A DNA stretch of 5,359 nucleotides from an uncultured Collinsella sp. Lineage in GTDB: Bacteria > Actinomycetota > Coriobacteriia > Coriobacteriales > Coriobacteriaceae. The notes beneath the pieces are model-generated. The model searched no databases, had not been told where the DNA came from, and was given only the letters and a program-made list of their open reading frames with translations. The stretch lies in NCBI GenBank assembly GCA_902468695.1, contig CABQZS010000185.1, forward strand, positions 1 to 5,359, given 5' to 3'. The position numbers and the translations under genes were made by a program. Below are positions 1 through 5,199 of this stretch, piece after piece; position 1 is the stretch's first letter; each line of letters begins with the position of its first letter.

Positions 1-375
1 GAGGTGGGCTTCGGCGGCAGCCGCGGCGACATTGGAAAGCAGGGCGCCGGCTGCTGCCGTAACATGCGTGCCGTCGACGGTGATGTTAGAGAGGCCTTCG
101 CCCAGTGCCACGACGACACCGCGGATGCCCTTGTCACCGACGAGTAAGTCGGAGCCGTTGCCCACGATGGTGAGCGGTAGATCGCAGCGATAACAGGTAT
201 CGAGCGTGGCGACGAGGCCCTGCTCGGTGTCGGGCGTGACAAAGACATCGGCCGGGCCGCCGATCTTAAACGTGGTGTGCTCGCGCATGGGCTCGCTCAT
301 GAGTACGTTGTCCTCGCCGGCAACGCCGGCGAGCGCGCAAAGCAGGTCCTCGTTAAAAAAGTCGTTCTCGTGCAT
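1..375 (-). CDS. murB: UDP-N-acetylenolpyruvoylglucosamine reductase (MurB), N-terminal part
   Basis: Seen: 125 codons are open on the minus strand from an ATG at 375-373 to the window edge, so the C-terminal part is missing. The FAD-binding fold is recognisable: HTTFKIGGPADVFVTP at residues 33-48, IVGNGSDLLVGDKGIRGVVV at residues 70-89, and VTAAAGALL at residues 105-113. These match the conserved MurB blocks N/H-TF-IGG, GNGSNLLV and the glycine-rich segment that contact FAD. Family knowledge: MurB is a cytoplasmic NADPH-dependent flavoenzyme that reduces UDP-GlcNAc-enolpyruvate to UDP-MurNAc, the second committed step of peptidoglycan synthesis. The start is supported by an AAGGCGG-like ribosome binding site about 8 bases upstream. 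The frame stays open further upstream, but no better start was found there. It is divergent from the LacI-type gene. The identification is firm; only the downstream end is unknown. Confidence 0.95.
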   Translation of the reverse strand, partial: MHENDFFNEDLLCALAGVAGEDNVLMSEPMREHTTFKIGGPADVFVTPDTEQGLVATLDTCYRCDLPLTIVGNGSDLLVGDKGIRGVVVALGEGLSNITVDGTHVTAAAGALLSNVAAAAAEAHL

Positions 376-407
376 ACGAATATCCGCCTTTTGGTGGTTG
401 TTGTCAT

Positions 408-417
408 CAATCGATTG
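408..417. promoter_or_regulatory. CG-centred palindrome CAATCGATTG, candidate LacI-family operator
   Basis: This is a perfect 10-bp palindrome with a central CG, lying in the divergent gap between murB and the LacI-type gene. LacI-family proteins typically bind palindromes with a central CG, where the hinge-helix leucine intercalates, and they are often encoded next to their own site. It sits 33 bp upstream of the murB start codon and next to the possible murB -10 hexamer. Binding by the adjacent regulator is inference; a 10-bp palindrome can also occur by chance. Confidence 0.4.
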
Positions 418-418
418 C

Positions 419-424
419 AATATA
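419..424 (-). promoter_or_regulatory. possible -10 element for murB
   Basis: Read on the minus strand the hexamer is TATATT, five of six matches to TATAAT, placed about 44 bp upstream of the murB start. No convincing -35 was found 16-18 bp upstream (the bases there read near CACCAA/GCACCA), so the call is weak. If it is used, transcription would begin within or beside the CAATCGATTG palindrome. Confidence 0.3.
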
Positions 425-517
425 CCCCACCTGGACGGATTTGGTGCGCTGACGGCGATAAAACAGCCGTCCACCGGATTGGTAAAGTGTTTATCACCGA
501 GGTAGATGGGCAGTCGC

Positions 518-523
518 TATACT
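518..523 (+). promoter_or_regulatory. possible -10 element for the LacI-type gene
   Basis: TATACT (five of six matches to TATAAT) lies 35 bp before the ATG at 559, which would give a leader of about 30 bases. No good -35 hexamer sits at normal spacing. A second option further upstream is TTGTTG (398-403), 17 bp, then TATACC (421-426); this would place the CAATCGATTG palindrome inside the promoter spacer. Confidence 0.3.
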
Positions 524-558
524 TTCAAGAGATTGCGCGTAAACCCGGAAGGAGCGAG

Positions 559-1587
559 ATGGCCAACAAAGTCACCCTCAAGCAGATCGCCCAGGAGGTG
601 GGGCTTTCCCCTTCGTCGGTTTCGCTTGTACTCAATAATCGGCCCTGTCGCATCTCGGAAGAAAACCGCAAGCTCATCAAGGAGGTTGCGGCGCGCAACC
701 ACTATGTTCCTAACCAGATCGCGCGCAGCCTGGTCATGCGCGAGTCGCGTACGCTGGGCCTTATCGTTCCCAATATCGAGAGCCGCTTTTTTGCCTCGCT
801 CGCCGGCAGCTTGGAAAAGCGCTGTCGCGAGGACGGCTATGCACTCTTTATTACCAGCTCGGGTGGAAGCGCCGATGACGATCTGGAACTGCTGCGCCAG
901 CTGGTGACGCGCGGCGTCGATGGTGTGTTCCTGGTCGTGGGCGACGAGTTCTCCGACGATCGCGCCCTGCGCGAGGAAGTGAGCCATCTGCCTATCCCTG
1001 CCGTGATGGTCGACCGCGCCATTGAGGGCCTCGAGTGCGACAAGGTGATGTTCGACCACGAGATGGGTGGCTACATGGCCACCCGCTATCTGATCGAGCA
1101 AGGCCACCGTCGCATCGCATGTCTGGTTAACGCGCGTCGCTCCAATACGGGTCGCAAACGACTCGCCGGTTACGAACGCGCGCTGCGCGAGGTGGGGCTG
1201 CCCATCGACGCGCGCCTGGAGTTTGAGAGCGAATATTACATCCCGAGTGCCTATGAGGCCTCGGAGGCTGTGCTCGCAACCGATGCCACCGCCGTGTTCG
1301 CAAGCTCGGATAACATTGCCCTCGGCTTGCTCAAGCGCTTGCACGAGATGGGGAAGAGCATCCCGGGCGACATCTCGGTGGTGAGTTACGACAACTCGGC
1401 GGCCGACGTTCTCTTTGAGCCGGCGCTGACCGCGATTGAGCAGGACCCCGGTGTCCTCGCGGAGCATGCTTTTGGCTGCATGTCCAAGCGTCTTGCCGTT
1501 AGGGGCGGTAGACGTGCCGAAGAGGTCGTTCTGGAGCCGGCGCTTATCGTGAAGGGCAGTGTGCTTGACCTTACCGAATATAGCTAA
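559..1587 (+). CDS. LacI-family transcriptional regulator
   Basis: The product is 342 residues, a normal length for the family. Residues 5-30 form the LacI helix-turn-helix (VTLKQIAQEVGLSPSSVSLVLNN). The usual N-terminal threonine is present. The positions equivalent to LacI Tyr17, Gln18 and Arg22, which read the operator, are Pro18, Ser19 and Leu23. The hinge helix (QIARSL, 53-58) has the intercalating Leu58. The periplasmic-binding-protein-like effector domain starts near GLIVPNIESRFFASL (67-81) and ends with the typical ISVVSYDNS and LTAIEQD blocks. ATG 559 was chosen because GGAAGGAG lies at 547-554 and the family N-terminus begins there. The frame is open back to 277 but that part overlaps murB. 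Such proteins repress sugar or nucleoside genes, or act globally like CcpA. The effector and targets cannot be told here: no transport or enzyme gene adjoins it. Confidence 0.93.
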   Translation: MANKVTLKQIAQEVGLSPSSVSLVLNNRPCRISEENRKLIKEVAARNHYVPNQIARSLVMRESRTLGLIVPNIESRFFASLAGSLEKRCREDGYALFITSSGGSADDDLELLRQLVTRGVDGVFLVVGDEFSDDRALREEVSHLPIPAVMVDRAIEGLECDKVMFDHEMGGYMATRYLIEQGHRRIACLVNARRSNTGRKRLAGYERALREVGLPIDARLEFESEYYIPSAYEASEAVLATDATAVFASSDNIALGLLKRLHEMGKSIPGDISVVSYDNSAADVLFEPALTAIEQDPGVLAEHAFGCMSKRLAVRGGRRAEEVVLEPALIVKGSVLDLTEYS

Positions 1588-1616
1588 GCGCACTTGTTTG
1601 TTTGCATAGATTGCAT

Positions 1617-1629
1617 GCGGAGTGTCCGC
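1617..1629 (+). terminator. short GC hairpin after the LacI-type gene, possible weak terminator
   Basis: GCGGA (1617-1621), loop GTG, TCCGC (1625-1629) form a perfect 5-bp stem 30 bp after the stop codon, followed by TATTTG rather than a true T run. The stem is short and the tract poor, so it may be incidental or only assist the larger hairpin just downstream. Confidence 0.25.
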
Positions 1630-1641
1630 TATTTGCCGGCG

Positions 1642-1714
1642 GGGCCGGGGTGCCTGCTTTGTTTTGAGAAGTTCGCGAAGCCCACTTCTCAAAACAAAGC
1701 AGGCGCCCCGGCCC
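1642..1714. repeat. long intergenic inverted repeat, 30-bp arms
   Basis: The left arm is 1642-1671 and the right arm 1685-1714. All 30 positions pair, 29 as Watson-Crick pairs and one as T-G (1651/1705), which still pairs as G-U in RNA. The 13-base loop contains the palindrome TTCGCGAA (1672-1679). The arms have a GC-rich base (GGGCCGGGG) and a tip reading CTTTGTTTTGAGAAG. Neither side is followed by a T run, so it is not a standard Rho-independent terminator. Its size and near-perfection suggest a mobile or REP/MITE-like palindromic element, or a strong bidirectional RNA structure that ends or protects transcripts. Whether it is multicopy cannot be judged from one window. Confidence 0.85.
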
Positions 1715-1789
1715 TCGTCCGTGAACTTTTCCGCTGGGCGAGCCATAGACGCCGCGTACCGATAGGGAAAGGCGGCGGCTTGAAATTGG

Positions 1790-1798
1790 TGCTATATT
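1790..1798 (+). promoter_or_regulatory. extended -10 promoter for the 162-residue protein gene
   Basis: TGCTATATT is an extended -10 element (TG-N-TATATT; five of six in the hexamer). It sits 37 bp before the ATG at 1836 and would give a leader of about 30 bases. No good -35 is present at 17 bp, which extended -10 promoters tolerate. A TTGAAA at 1780-1785 is too close to serve as its -35. Confidence 0.45.
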
Positions 1799-1835
1799 CA
1801 GCTTGAGTTGTTTAATGCTAGTACGGGAGGCTGAT

Positions 1836-2324
1836 ATGGGGCTGTTCAAGAAGAAAAACCCGCAGGATGCCTTTGATCCCGATGTGTTTACCATCACGGA
1901 TACGATTTTGGACCCGCCGCGGTTTACATTTTTGCCGGCTATCTATCAGGATGCCACGCGCCGCAAGTGGGCCGTGCATCAGCGCGGCGGCGAGCCGAAG
2001 ATTTTTGACTATGCGGACGTGTTGCAGTGCGAAGTAGCCGAGGCGGGCGATCCGGAGGCCGATGAAGCGGTCTCTAAACAGGAATTTGCCCAGCGTATTC
2101 TGGCAAATCCCGCTAAGGCGGCAAAAATGAACGCTGCCAAACGTAATATGTGTCTTGGTATGGGCGTTGTTGTGGCGGTTCAGACGGGAAAAGACGAGGT
2201 TTCCAAATTAGAGATTCCCGTTATGACCGACGAAGTCAAACGCGATTCAAGTCTATATAAGTCGTATCGGAATGTCGCCGAGAGGATTAAGGCCGAATTT
2301 GATGCCATGGGAGGGCTGGCCTAA
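1836..2324 (+). CDS. conserved hypothetical protein, 162 residues, cytoplasmic
   Basis: The function is not recognised. ATG 1836 is preceded by GGGAGG (1825-1830) at 5 bases; a TTG at 1803 in the same frame has no comparable site. The product starts MGLFKKK, with no signal peptide and no membrane segment. Residues 43-67 (RKWAVHQ, then PKIFDYADVLQCEV) resemble the C-terminal, PH-like part of small Gram-positive proteins, such as those following DUF4428 zinc domains, where a 'kWav...kifdysdi..fel' strand pattern recurs. No zinc cysteines are present. The middle is acidic (AEAGDPEADEA), followed by a basic KAAKMNAAKRN stretch. The final 50 residues look like a strand pair (GMGVVVAVQTG, LEIPVM) and a helix, consistent with a second half of the same fold. 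It lies 38 bp ahead of the first GntR gene on the same strand and could be co-transcribed with it, but nothing links it functionally to the sugar genes. Confidence 0.8.
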   Translation: MGLFKKKNPQDAFDPDVFTITDTILDPPRFTFLPAIYQDATRRKWAVHQRGGEPKIFDYADVLQCEVAEAGDPEADEAVSKQEFAQRILANPAKAAKMNAAKRNMCLGMGVVVAVQTGKDEVSKLEIPVMTDEVKRDSSLYKSYRNVAERIKAEFDAMGGLA

Positions 2325-2362
2325 TTTTGGCGGCATACGTTTCTGAATGAGGAGTCTGTGCA

Positions 2363-3130
2363 ATGGCAGGCGAATCTTATGCAATTCCCCCCAAAGATCG
2401 TGCTGTTGAGGGAATTCTTTGGTATATCCAGCACCATCAGCTTGCCGGCGGCGATCGCCTGCCGGCCGAGCGCGTGCTGTGCGAAGAGATCGGCGTTTCG
2501 CGTACGGCGTTGCGCGCTGGTATCACGCGGCTCATCTCGTGTGGAACGCTCGAGAGCCGTCGCGGATCGGGTACGTATGTGTGTCCTCCCAAGCCGCTGA
2601 ACATCTTTCAGGAAACGTATAACTTTTCCGATGCTGTGCGGACTGCCGGCCTGCACCCCTCTTCTCGTCTGGTTTCCACCGGGACCATCGAGGCGGATGA
2701 GGCGCTTGCCGACAAGCTTGGGGTGTCTGTAGGCGCTCCTTTACTCCGTATGCAGCGCGTTCGACTTATTGAGGGCGAGCCGGCGTCAATCGAGACCGCT
2801 CACGTTAACCTGTCCCTGTGTCCCGCGCTTCCCGATCACGATTTTGAGTGTGAGAGCCTTTACGATGTCCTGCTCAAAGAAGGCGGCGTGCGTGTTGAGC
2901 ATGGACGTGAGCATATTTCCATCTCGCGTTTGAACGCCGAGGAGGCCGAGCTGCTCCAGCAAGAAGAGGGAACGCCGGTGTTCTATGAGAGCACGATCGA
3001 ATTTGATAAGGACATGCGTTTTGTGGAGCATTGCAAATCGGTGATTTTGCCCACAAAGTTCCGCTTTGCCGATAACGGCGAAGAGAACGGCATGAGGAGC
3101 GTGGCAGGTGAACAATGGCTGAAACAGTAG
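2363..3130 (+). CDS. GntR-family regulator, HutC subfamily (first of tandem pair)
   Basis: The product is 255 residues. ATG 2363 follows GAGGAG (2349-2354) at 8 bases. Residues 12-76 form the GntR winged helix-turn-helix: LPAERVLCEEIGVSRTALR (33-51), then the wing SRRGSGTYV (65-73). The rest is a UTRA ligand-binding domain, ending near VILPTKFRF, with the typical block GEPASIETAHV (138-148). Family knowledge: UTRA/HutC proteins are cytoplasmic dimers, usually repressors released by a small ligand, often a sugar phosphate or amino sugar phosphate, and they bind GT-N-TA-N-AC palindromes. The last 16 bp overlap the next GntR gene, so the two are probably co-translated. It is a divergent relative of its neighbour, not a recent copy. 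The likely target is the control region ahead of the SIS genes (inference). The ligand is unknown. Confidence 0.9.
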   Translation: MAGESYAIPPKDRAVEGILWYIQHHQLAGGDRLPAERVLCEEIGVSRTALRAGITRLISCGTLESRRGSGTYVCPPKPLNIFQETYNFSDAVRTAGLHPSSRLVSTGTIEADEALADKLGVSVGAPLLRMQRVRLIEGEPASIETAHVNLSLCPALPDHDFECESLYDVLLKEGGVRVEHGREHISISRLNAEEAELLQQEEGTPVFYESTIEFDKDMRFVEHCKSVILPTKFRFADNGEENGMRSVAGEQWLKQ

Positions 3131-3828
3131 TTGCCACCCCGGTTTATATGCGCATTCGACGCCGCATCGAGGAGCGTATCGAGCGCGGAATATATCCCAC
3201 GGGTTCCATGATTCCGTCCGAAAAAGACCTCGCCGAGGAATTTGGTACGACACGCTTGACCATCCGAAGTGCTGTCGATGAGTTGGTTCGGCGTGGGCAG
3301 ATTCGACGCGTCCGCGGAAAGGGCGCGTTTGTGGCACAGAAAGTGCCCGTTGCGTACGAGCGAACAGGAGGCTTTCGCGAATCGGTTCGTGCTTCGGGTG
3401 GCGAGCCGTCCGTCCGCATCCTCGCGCGTTCCAAGCGTTATGCGGGCCCATATTATGCCAACCTGTTTGGTATTGCCGAGGACGATTTGCTGTATTCGAT
3501 TCGGCGTTTGAACTGCGTCAACGGCGACCCCGTATCGATTGAGACGGCGTTCATCCCGTGCCTGCTGTTTCCCACAATCGAAGATATTGACGTGTCGGTC
3601 TTCAGTTTGTACGAGACCTATGAGATGTTGGGCCGAAAGCCGGTCATGGCACAGGAAAAGCTCGATATCGAAGCGCTGGGCGCACGAGATGCCGGCCTGC
3701 TTGGACTGGAGCAGGGCGATTTTGCCTTGACGCTTGAGTGCGTGAGCTTCGATGCGAGCGGCCAGGCGATCGAGTACGTCAAGTCGTTTAACCGCGGTGA
3801 TGCGGGTGGATATACCTATACGTACTAG
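3115..3828 (+). CDS. GntR-family regulator, HutC subfamily (second of tandem pair)
   Basis: The product is 237 residues, the usual length for the subfamily. The start is ATG 3115, with AGGTGA (3106-3111) close upstream, inside the end of the preceding gene. The winged helix-turn-helix spans residues 9-75: PVYMRIRRRIEERI at the front, MIPSEKDLAEEFGTTRLTIR (32-51) and the wing RVRGKGAFV (65-73). The UTRA domain follows (about 81-232) and shares the block NGDPVSIETAF (136-146) with the preceding regulator. The protein ends GGYTYTY. Translation is probably coupled to the upstream gene by the 16-bp overlap. Its recognition helix differs clearly from that of its partner, so the two proteins may read different sites or form heterodimers (inference). 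The HutC-type site at 3887-3896 lies 59 bp past its stop codon and is a natural target. Confidence 0.92.
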   Translation: MAETVVATPVYMRIRRRIEERIERGIYPTGSMIPSEKDLAEEFGTTRLTIRSAVDELVRRGQIRRVRGKGAFVAQKVPVAYERTGGFRESVRASGGEPSVRILARSKRYAGPYYANLFGIAEDDLLYSIRRLNCVNGDPVSIETAFIPCLLFPTIEDIDVSVFSLYETYEMLGRKPVMAQEKLDIEALGARDAGLLGLEQGDFALTLECVSFDASGQAIEYVKSFNRGDAGGYTYTY

Positions 3829-3855
3829 CTGGTTTTTTTGCATAACGGGCTGAAA

Positions 3856-3887
3856 AGCTGACGGAATTTTGATTCGTTGGGTCAGCT
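3856..3887. repeat. 7-bp inverted repeat with nested small hairpin
   Basis: AGCTGAC (3856-3862) and GTCAGCT (3881-3887) are exact inverted copies around an 18-base centre. Inside it GAAT (3864-3867) and ATTC (3872-3875) can pair around TTTG. The right arm shares one base with the TGTATATACA palindrome, and the centre contains the possible -35 element. No T run follows, so it is a poor terminator. It may be a DNA-binding site or a structure in read-through RNA from the GntR genes. Confidence 0.4.
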
Positions 3888-3896
3888 GTATATACA
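3869..3896 (+). promoter_or_regulatory. possible promoter of the SIS operon
   Basis: TTGATT (3869-3874), a 16-bp spacer and TATACA (3891-3896) form a modest -35/-10 pair, four of six matches each. The leader would be about 120 bases. The -10 coincides with the right part of the HutC-type palindrome, the arrangement expected for repression by blocking polymerase. An alternative -10 is TGTAAT (3974-3979), five of six, but it has no -35 at normal spacing. Confidence 0.35.
3887..3896. promoter_or_regulatory. HutC-type operator TGTATATACA
   Basis: This perfect 10-bp palindrome matches the published GntR/HutC subfamily pattern GT-N-TA-N-AC with symmetric flanking T and A. It stands between two HutC-type regulator genes and the SIS genes and overlaps a possible -10. 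I saw no other match to this pattern in the window. Position and pattern agree, but which of the two regulators binds is not determined. Confidence 0.6.
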
Positions 3897-3953
3897 ACCT
3901 TAAAGGGCTCAAAATCGACCGTTCGCCGAAGGGAATAAATTAATCGACAAAGA

Positions 3954-3995
3954 GGTATCAAAAAGCCGTAACCTGTAATCGTGATTGGTATCAAA
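3954..3995 (+). repeat. direct repeat GGTATCAAA, two copies 33 bp apart
   Basis: Exact 9-bp copies lie at 3954-3962 and 3987-3995, a spacing of 33 bp, close to three helical turns. Both fall between the HutC-type site and the ribosome binding site of the first SIS gene. Spaced identical half-sites on the same DNA face suggest protein binding, but this is inference. Confidence 0.4.
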
Positions 3996-4001
3996 TACTA
4001 A
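3985..4001. promoter_or_regulatory. imperfect palindrome around GTAT-N3-ATAC, second candidate operator
   Basis: TTGGTATCAAATACTAA pairs arm to arm at 7 of its 8 outward positions if the centre pair C/A is skipped; the only other mismatch is G/T at 3987/3999. It ends 12 bp before the GAGGTGAG ribosome binding site. It contains the second GGTATCAAA copy. It does not match GT-N-TA-N-AC, so it might serve the other regulator or none. Confidence 0.35.
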
Positions 4002-4023
4002 TGATTTATTGCGAGGTGAGACG

Positions 4024-5139
4024 ATGAAGATGCTCGATTACGTTCAACTCGCCCATGTGCGTATGGGAGAGAACCTCGAGCGTTCGTCTGAGCTGGTAGC
4101 GCAGCTCGTTGATATTTTCCAGTCCGGTTCTTTTGACGCGCTGCGCATCGTTGCTTCGGGTTCGTCGCGCCATGCCGCCGATTGCGCCCGCGATTACCTG
4201 CAAGATGCGCTGCAGATGCAAGTGTCCGTTGTGACGCCCGAGGCCTTCGTCGATTTTGAACACACCTATCCGCAGCATGCGCTCAACATCGCCGTCTCGC
4301 AGAGTGGTTATTCGACCAATACGATCGCGGCGCTCGATTACATGCGCGCACACGATATGGCTGCAGTTGCGCTCACGGCAAACGTCGAGGCACCCATCAA
4401 GGAGCACGCTGACATCGTTCTTGACTACGGTGTGGGCGTCGAGTCGGTGGACTTTGTGACTCTGGGCGTCGAGGTTCTCGTTGAGTACCTGGTGCTCTTT
4501 GGCGTTTACGGCGGTCAGGCGCGCGGAACGATTGACGCCAAGGGCGTTGCCCAGCGTCTTGACGACCTGCGCGAGGCTATCCATGCCAATGCCGTGATGT
4601 GCAAGACTGCCGGGGCATATGTCCAAGACCGCATGCTCGAGCTTTCTGAGCACATGCCCGCCATGGTCGTCGGCAACGGCCCCAACTATGGCGTTGCCGA
4701 AGAGGCAGCGCTCAAGCTGAGCGAGACCATCAAGATTCCTGCCATGCATCACGAAGGCGAGGAGTTCGTCCACGGTCCCGAGATGCAGATCGTTCCGGGC
4801 TATCTGGTGTTTATTGTCGACGATCCGCAGGGGTCGGAGCGTCTTGCGAATATCGCCGATGCGCTATCGAACGTTACGACAAAAACGGTGCTGCTCACGG
4901 CCCATCCCAGGGGTAGGGCTCACGAGGTTGCGGTGCCTCAGGTGGCTCCGCTGCTCAGCGCAATTCCCAATCTTGTGTTCTTCCAGACGATTGCGGCAAT
5001 GATCGCCGAGCGTCTGAAGTCATGGGACGTGCACCCGTATCTCGATGCCGTCTCCAAGCAAATGGAGGTCAAGGCAGAGGGCTACGAAGAGTCAGTCAAT
5101 GCGCTTAAGGCCAAAGCGGCCGAGTGTTACGGAATGTAA
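4024..5139 (+). CDS. double-SIS sugar-phosphate isomerase/deglycase-like protein (GlmS-C/AgaS/FrlB type)
   Basis: The product is 371 residues with two SIS domains. The first has ASGSSRHAA (44-52) and SQSGYSTNT (92-100), the phosphosugar-binding serine loops matching GlmS CGTS and SQSGET. The second has VGNGPNYGVAEEAALKLSET (216-235), then EGEEFVHGP (244-252). Lys231, Glu234 and His250 align with GlmS Lys485, Glu488 and His504, with the same Glu-to-His spacing of 16, and Lys345 (AVSKQMEV) aligns with GlmS Lys603. It has no glutamine amidotransferase domain, so it is not GlmS itself. Relatives interconvert or split amino-sugar phosphates and Amadori compounds (AgaS, FrlB, FraB, Gfr proteins). 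ATG 4024 follows GAGGTGAG (4013-4020) closely; ATG 4030 in the same frame has better spacing (9 bases) and is possible. It is probably the first gene of an operon with the next SIS gene. The substrate is not determined. Confidence 0.88.
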   Translation: MKMLDYVQLAHVRMGENLERSSELVAQLVDIFQSGSFDALRIVASGSSRHAADCARDYLQDALQMQVSVVTPEAFVDFEHTYPQHALNIAVSQSGYSTNTIAALDYMRAHDMAAVALTANVEAPIKEHADIVLDYGVGVESVDFVTLGVEVLVEYLVLFGVYGGQARGTIDAKGVAQRLDDLREAIHANAVMCKTAGAYVQDRMLELSEHMPAMVVGNGPNYGVAEEAALKLSETIKIPAMHHEGEEFVHGPEMQIVPGYLVFIVDDPQGSERLANIADALSNVTTKTVLLTAHPRGRAHEVAVPQVAPLLSAIPNLVFFQTIAAMIAERLKSWDVHPYLDAVSKQMEVKAEGYEESVNALKAKAAECYGM

Positions 5140-5164
5140 GCGGGTTTTGATGCCCGTTGGCATG

Positions 5165-5184
5165 GGGGATGTGGAAACAACCCC
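5165..5184 (+). other. intercistronic stem-loop with GGAA tetraloop
   Basis: GGGG (5165-5168) pairs with CCCC (5181-5184), A/A mismatch, then TGT (5170-5172) with ACA (5177-5179) around GGAA, a GNRA-type tetraloop. It ends 2 bases before the AAAGGAG ribosome binding site (5187-5193) of the next gene. No T run follows, so it is not a terminator. It could protect the downstream mRNA end or set relative translation of the two SIS genes. A second small hairpin, ATGCC/GGCAT, lies just before it at 5150-5163. Confidence 0.45.
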
Positions 5185-5199
5185 AGAAAGGAGAGACAA

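Noticed and set aside
457..495. GATAAA (457-462) and TTTATC (490-495) as an inverted repeat
   Set aside because: Six-base arms 27 bp apart in a stretch with several similar words; likely chance.
277..558. N-terminal extension of the LacI-type frame
   Set aside because: It overlaps murB and the promoter region; the family N-terminus and a GGAAGGAG site both point to ATG 559.
517..1746. A 409-codon open frame on the minus strand opposite the LacI-type gene
   Set aside because: It mirrors a well-supported gene in GC-rich DNA, has no recognisable domain and shows the arginine/histidine/alanine-rich composition of antisense shadows.
1594..1806. Small frames on both strands through the long hairpin, with similar peptides (LLCFEK... 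and SQNKAG...)
   Set aside because: The likeness between the two strands is a by-product of the inverted repeat; there is no good ribosome binding site and no coding signature.
2254..2260. TATATAA inside the end of the 162-residue protein gene as a promoter for the GntR pair
   Set aside because: It has no matching -35 and lies in coding sequence about 100 bp from the GntR start; read-through from upstream explains expression as well.
3805..3816. GGTGGATATACC near the end of the second GntR gene as another HutC site
   Set aside because: Only the outer GGT/ACC and the centre pair match; it fails GT-N-TA-N-AC and lies in coding sequence.
3814..3839. Rho-independent terminator after the second GntR gene (seven Ts at 3833-3839)
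   Set aside because: The T run is good, but only 3-bp stems (CTA/TAG, ACC/GGT) can form before it, too weak to call.
2983..3912. A 309-codon open frame on the minus strand opposite the GntR genes
   Set aside because: It covers the strongly conserved GntR-UTRA coding frame and shows no family resemblance; same reasoning for the antisense frame at 4006-4773.
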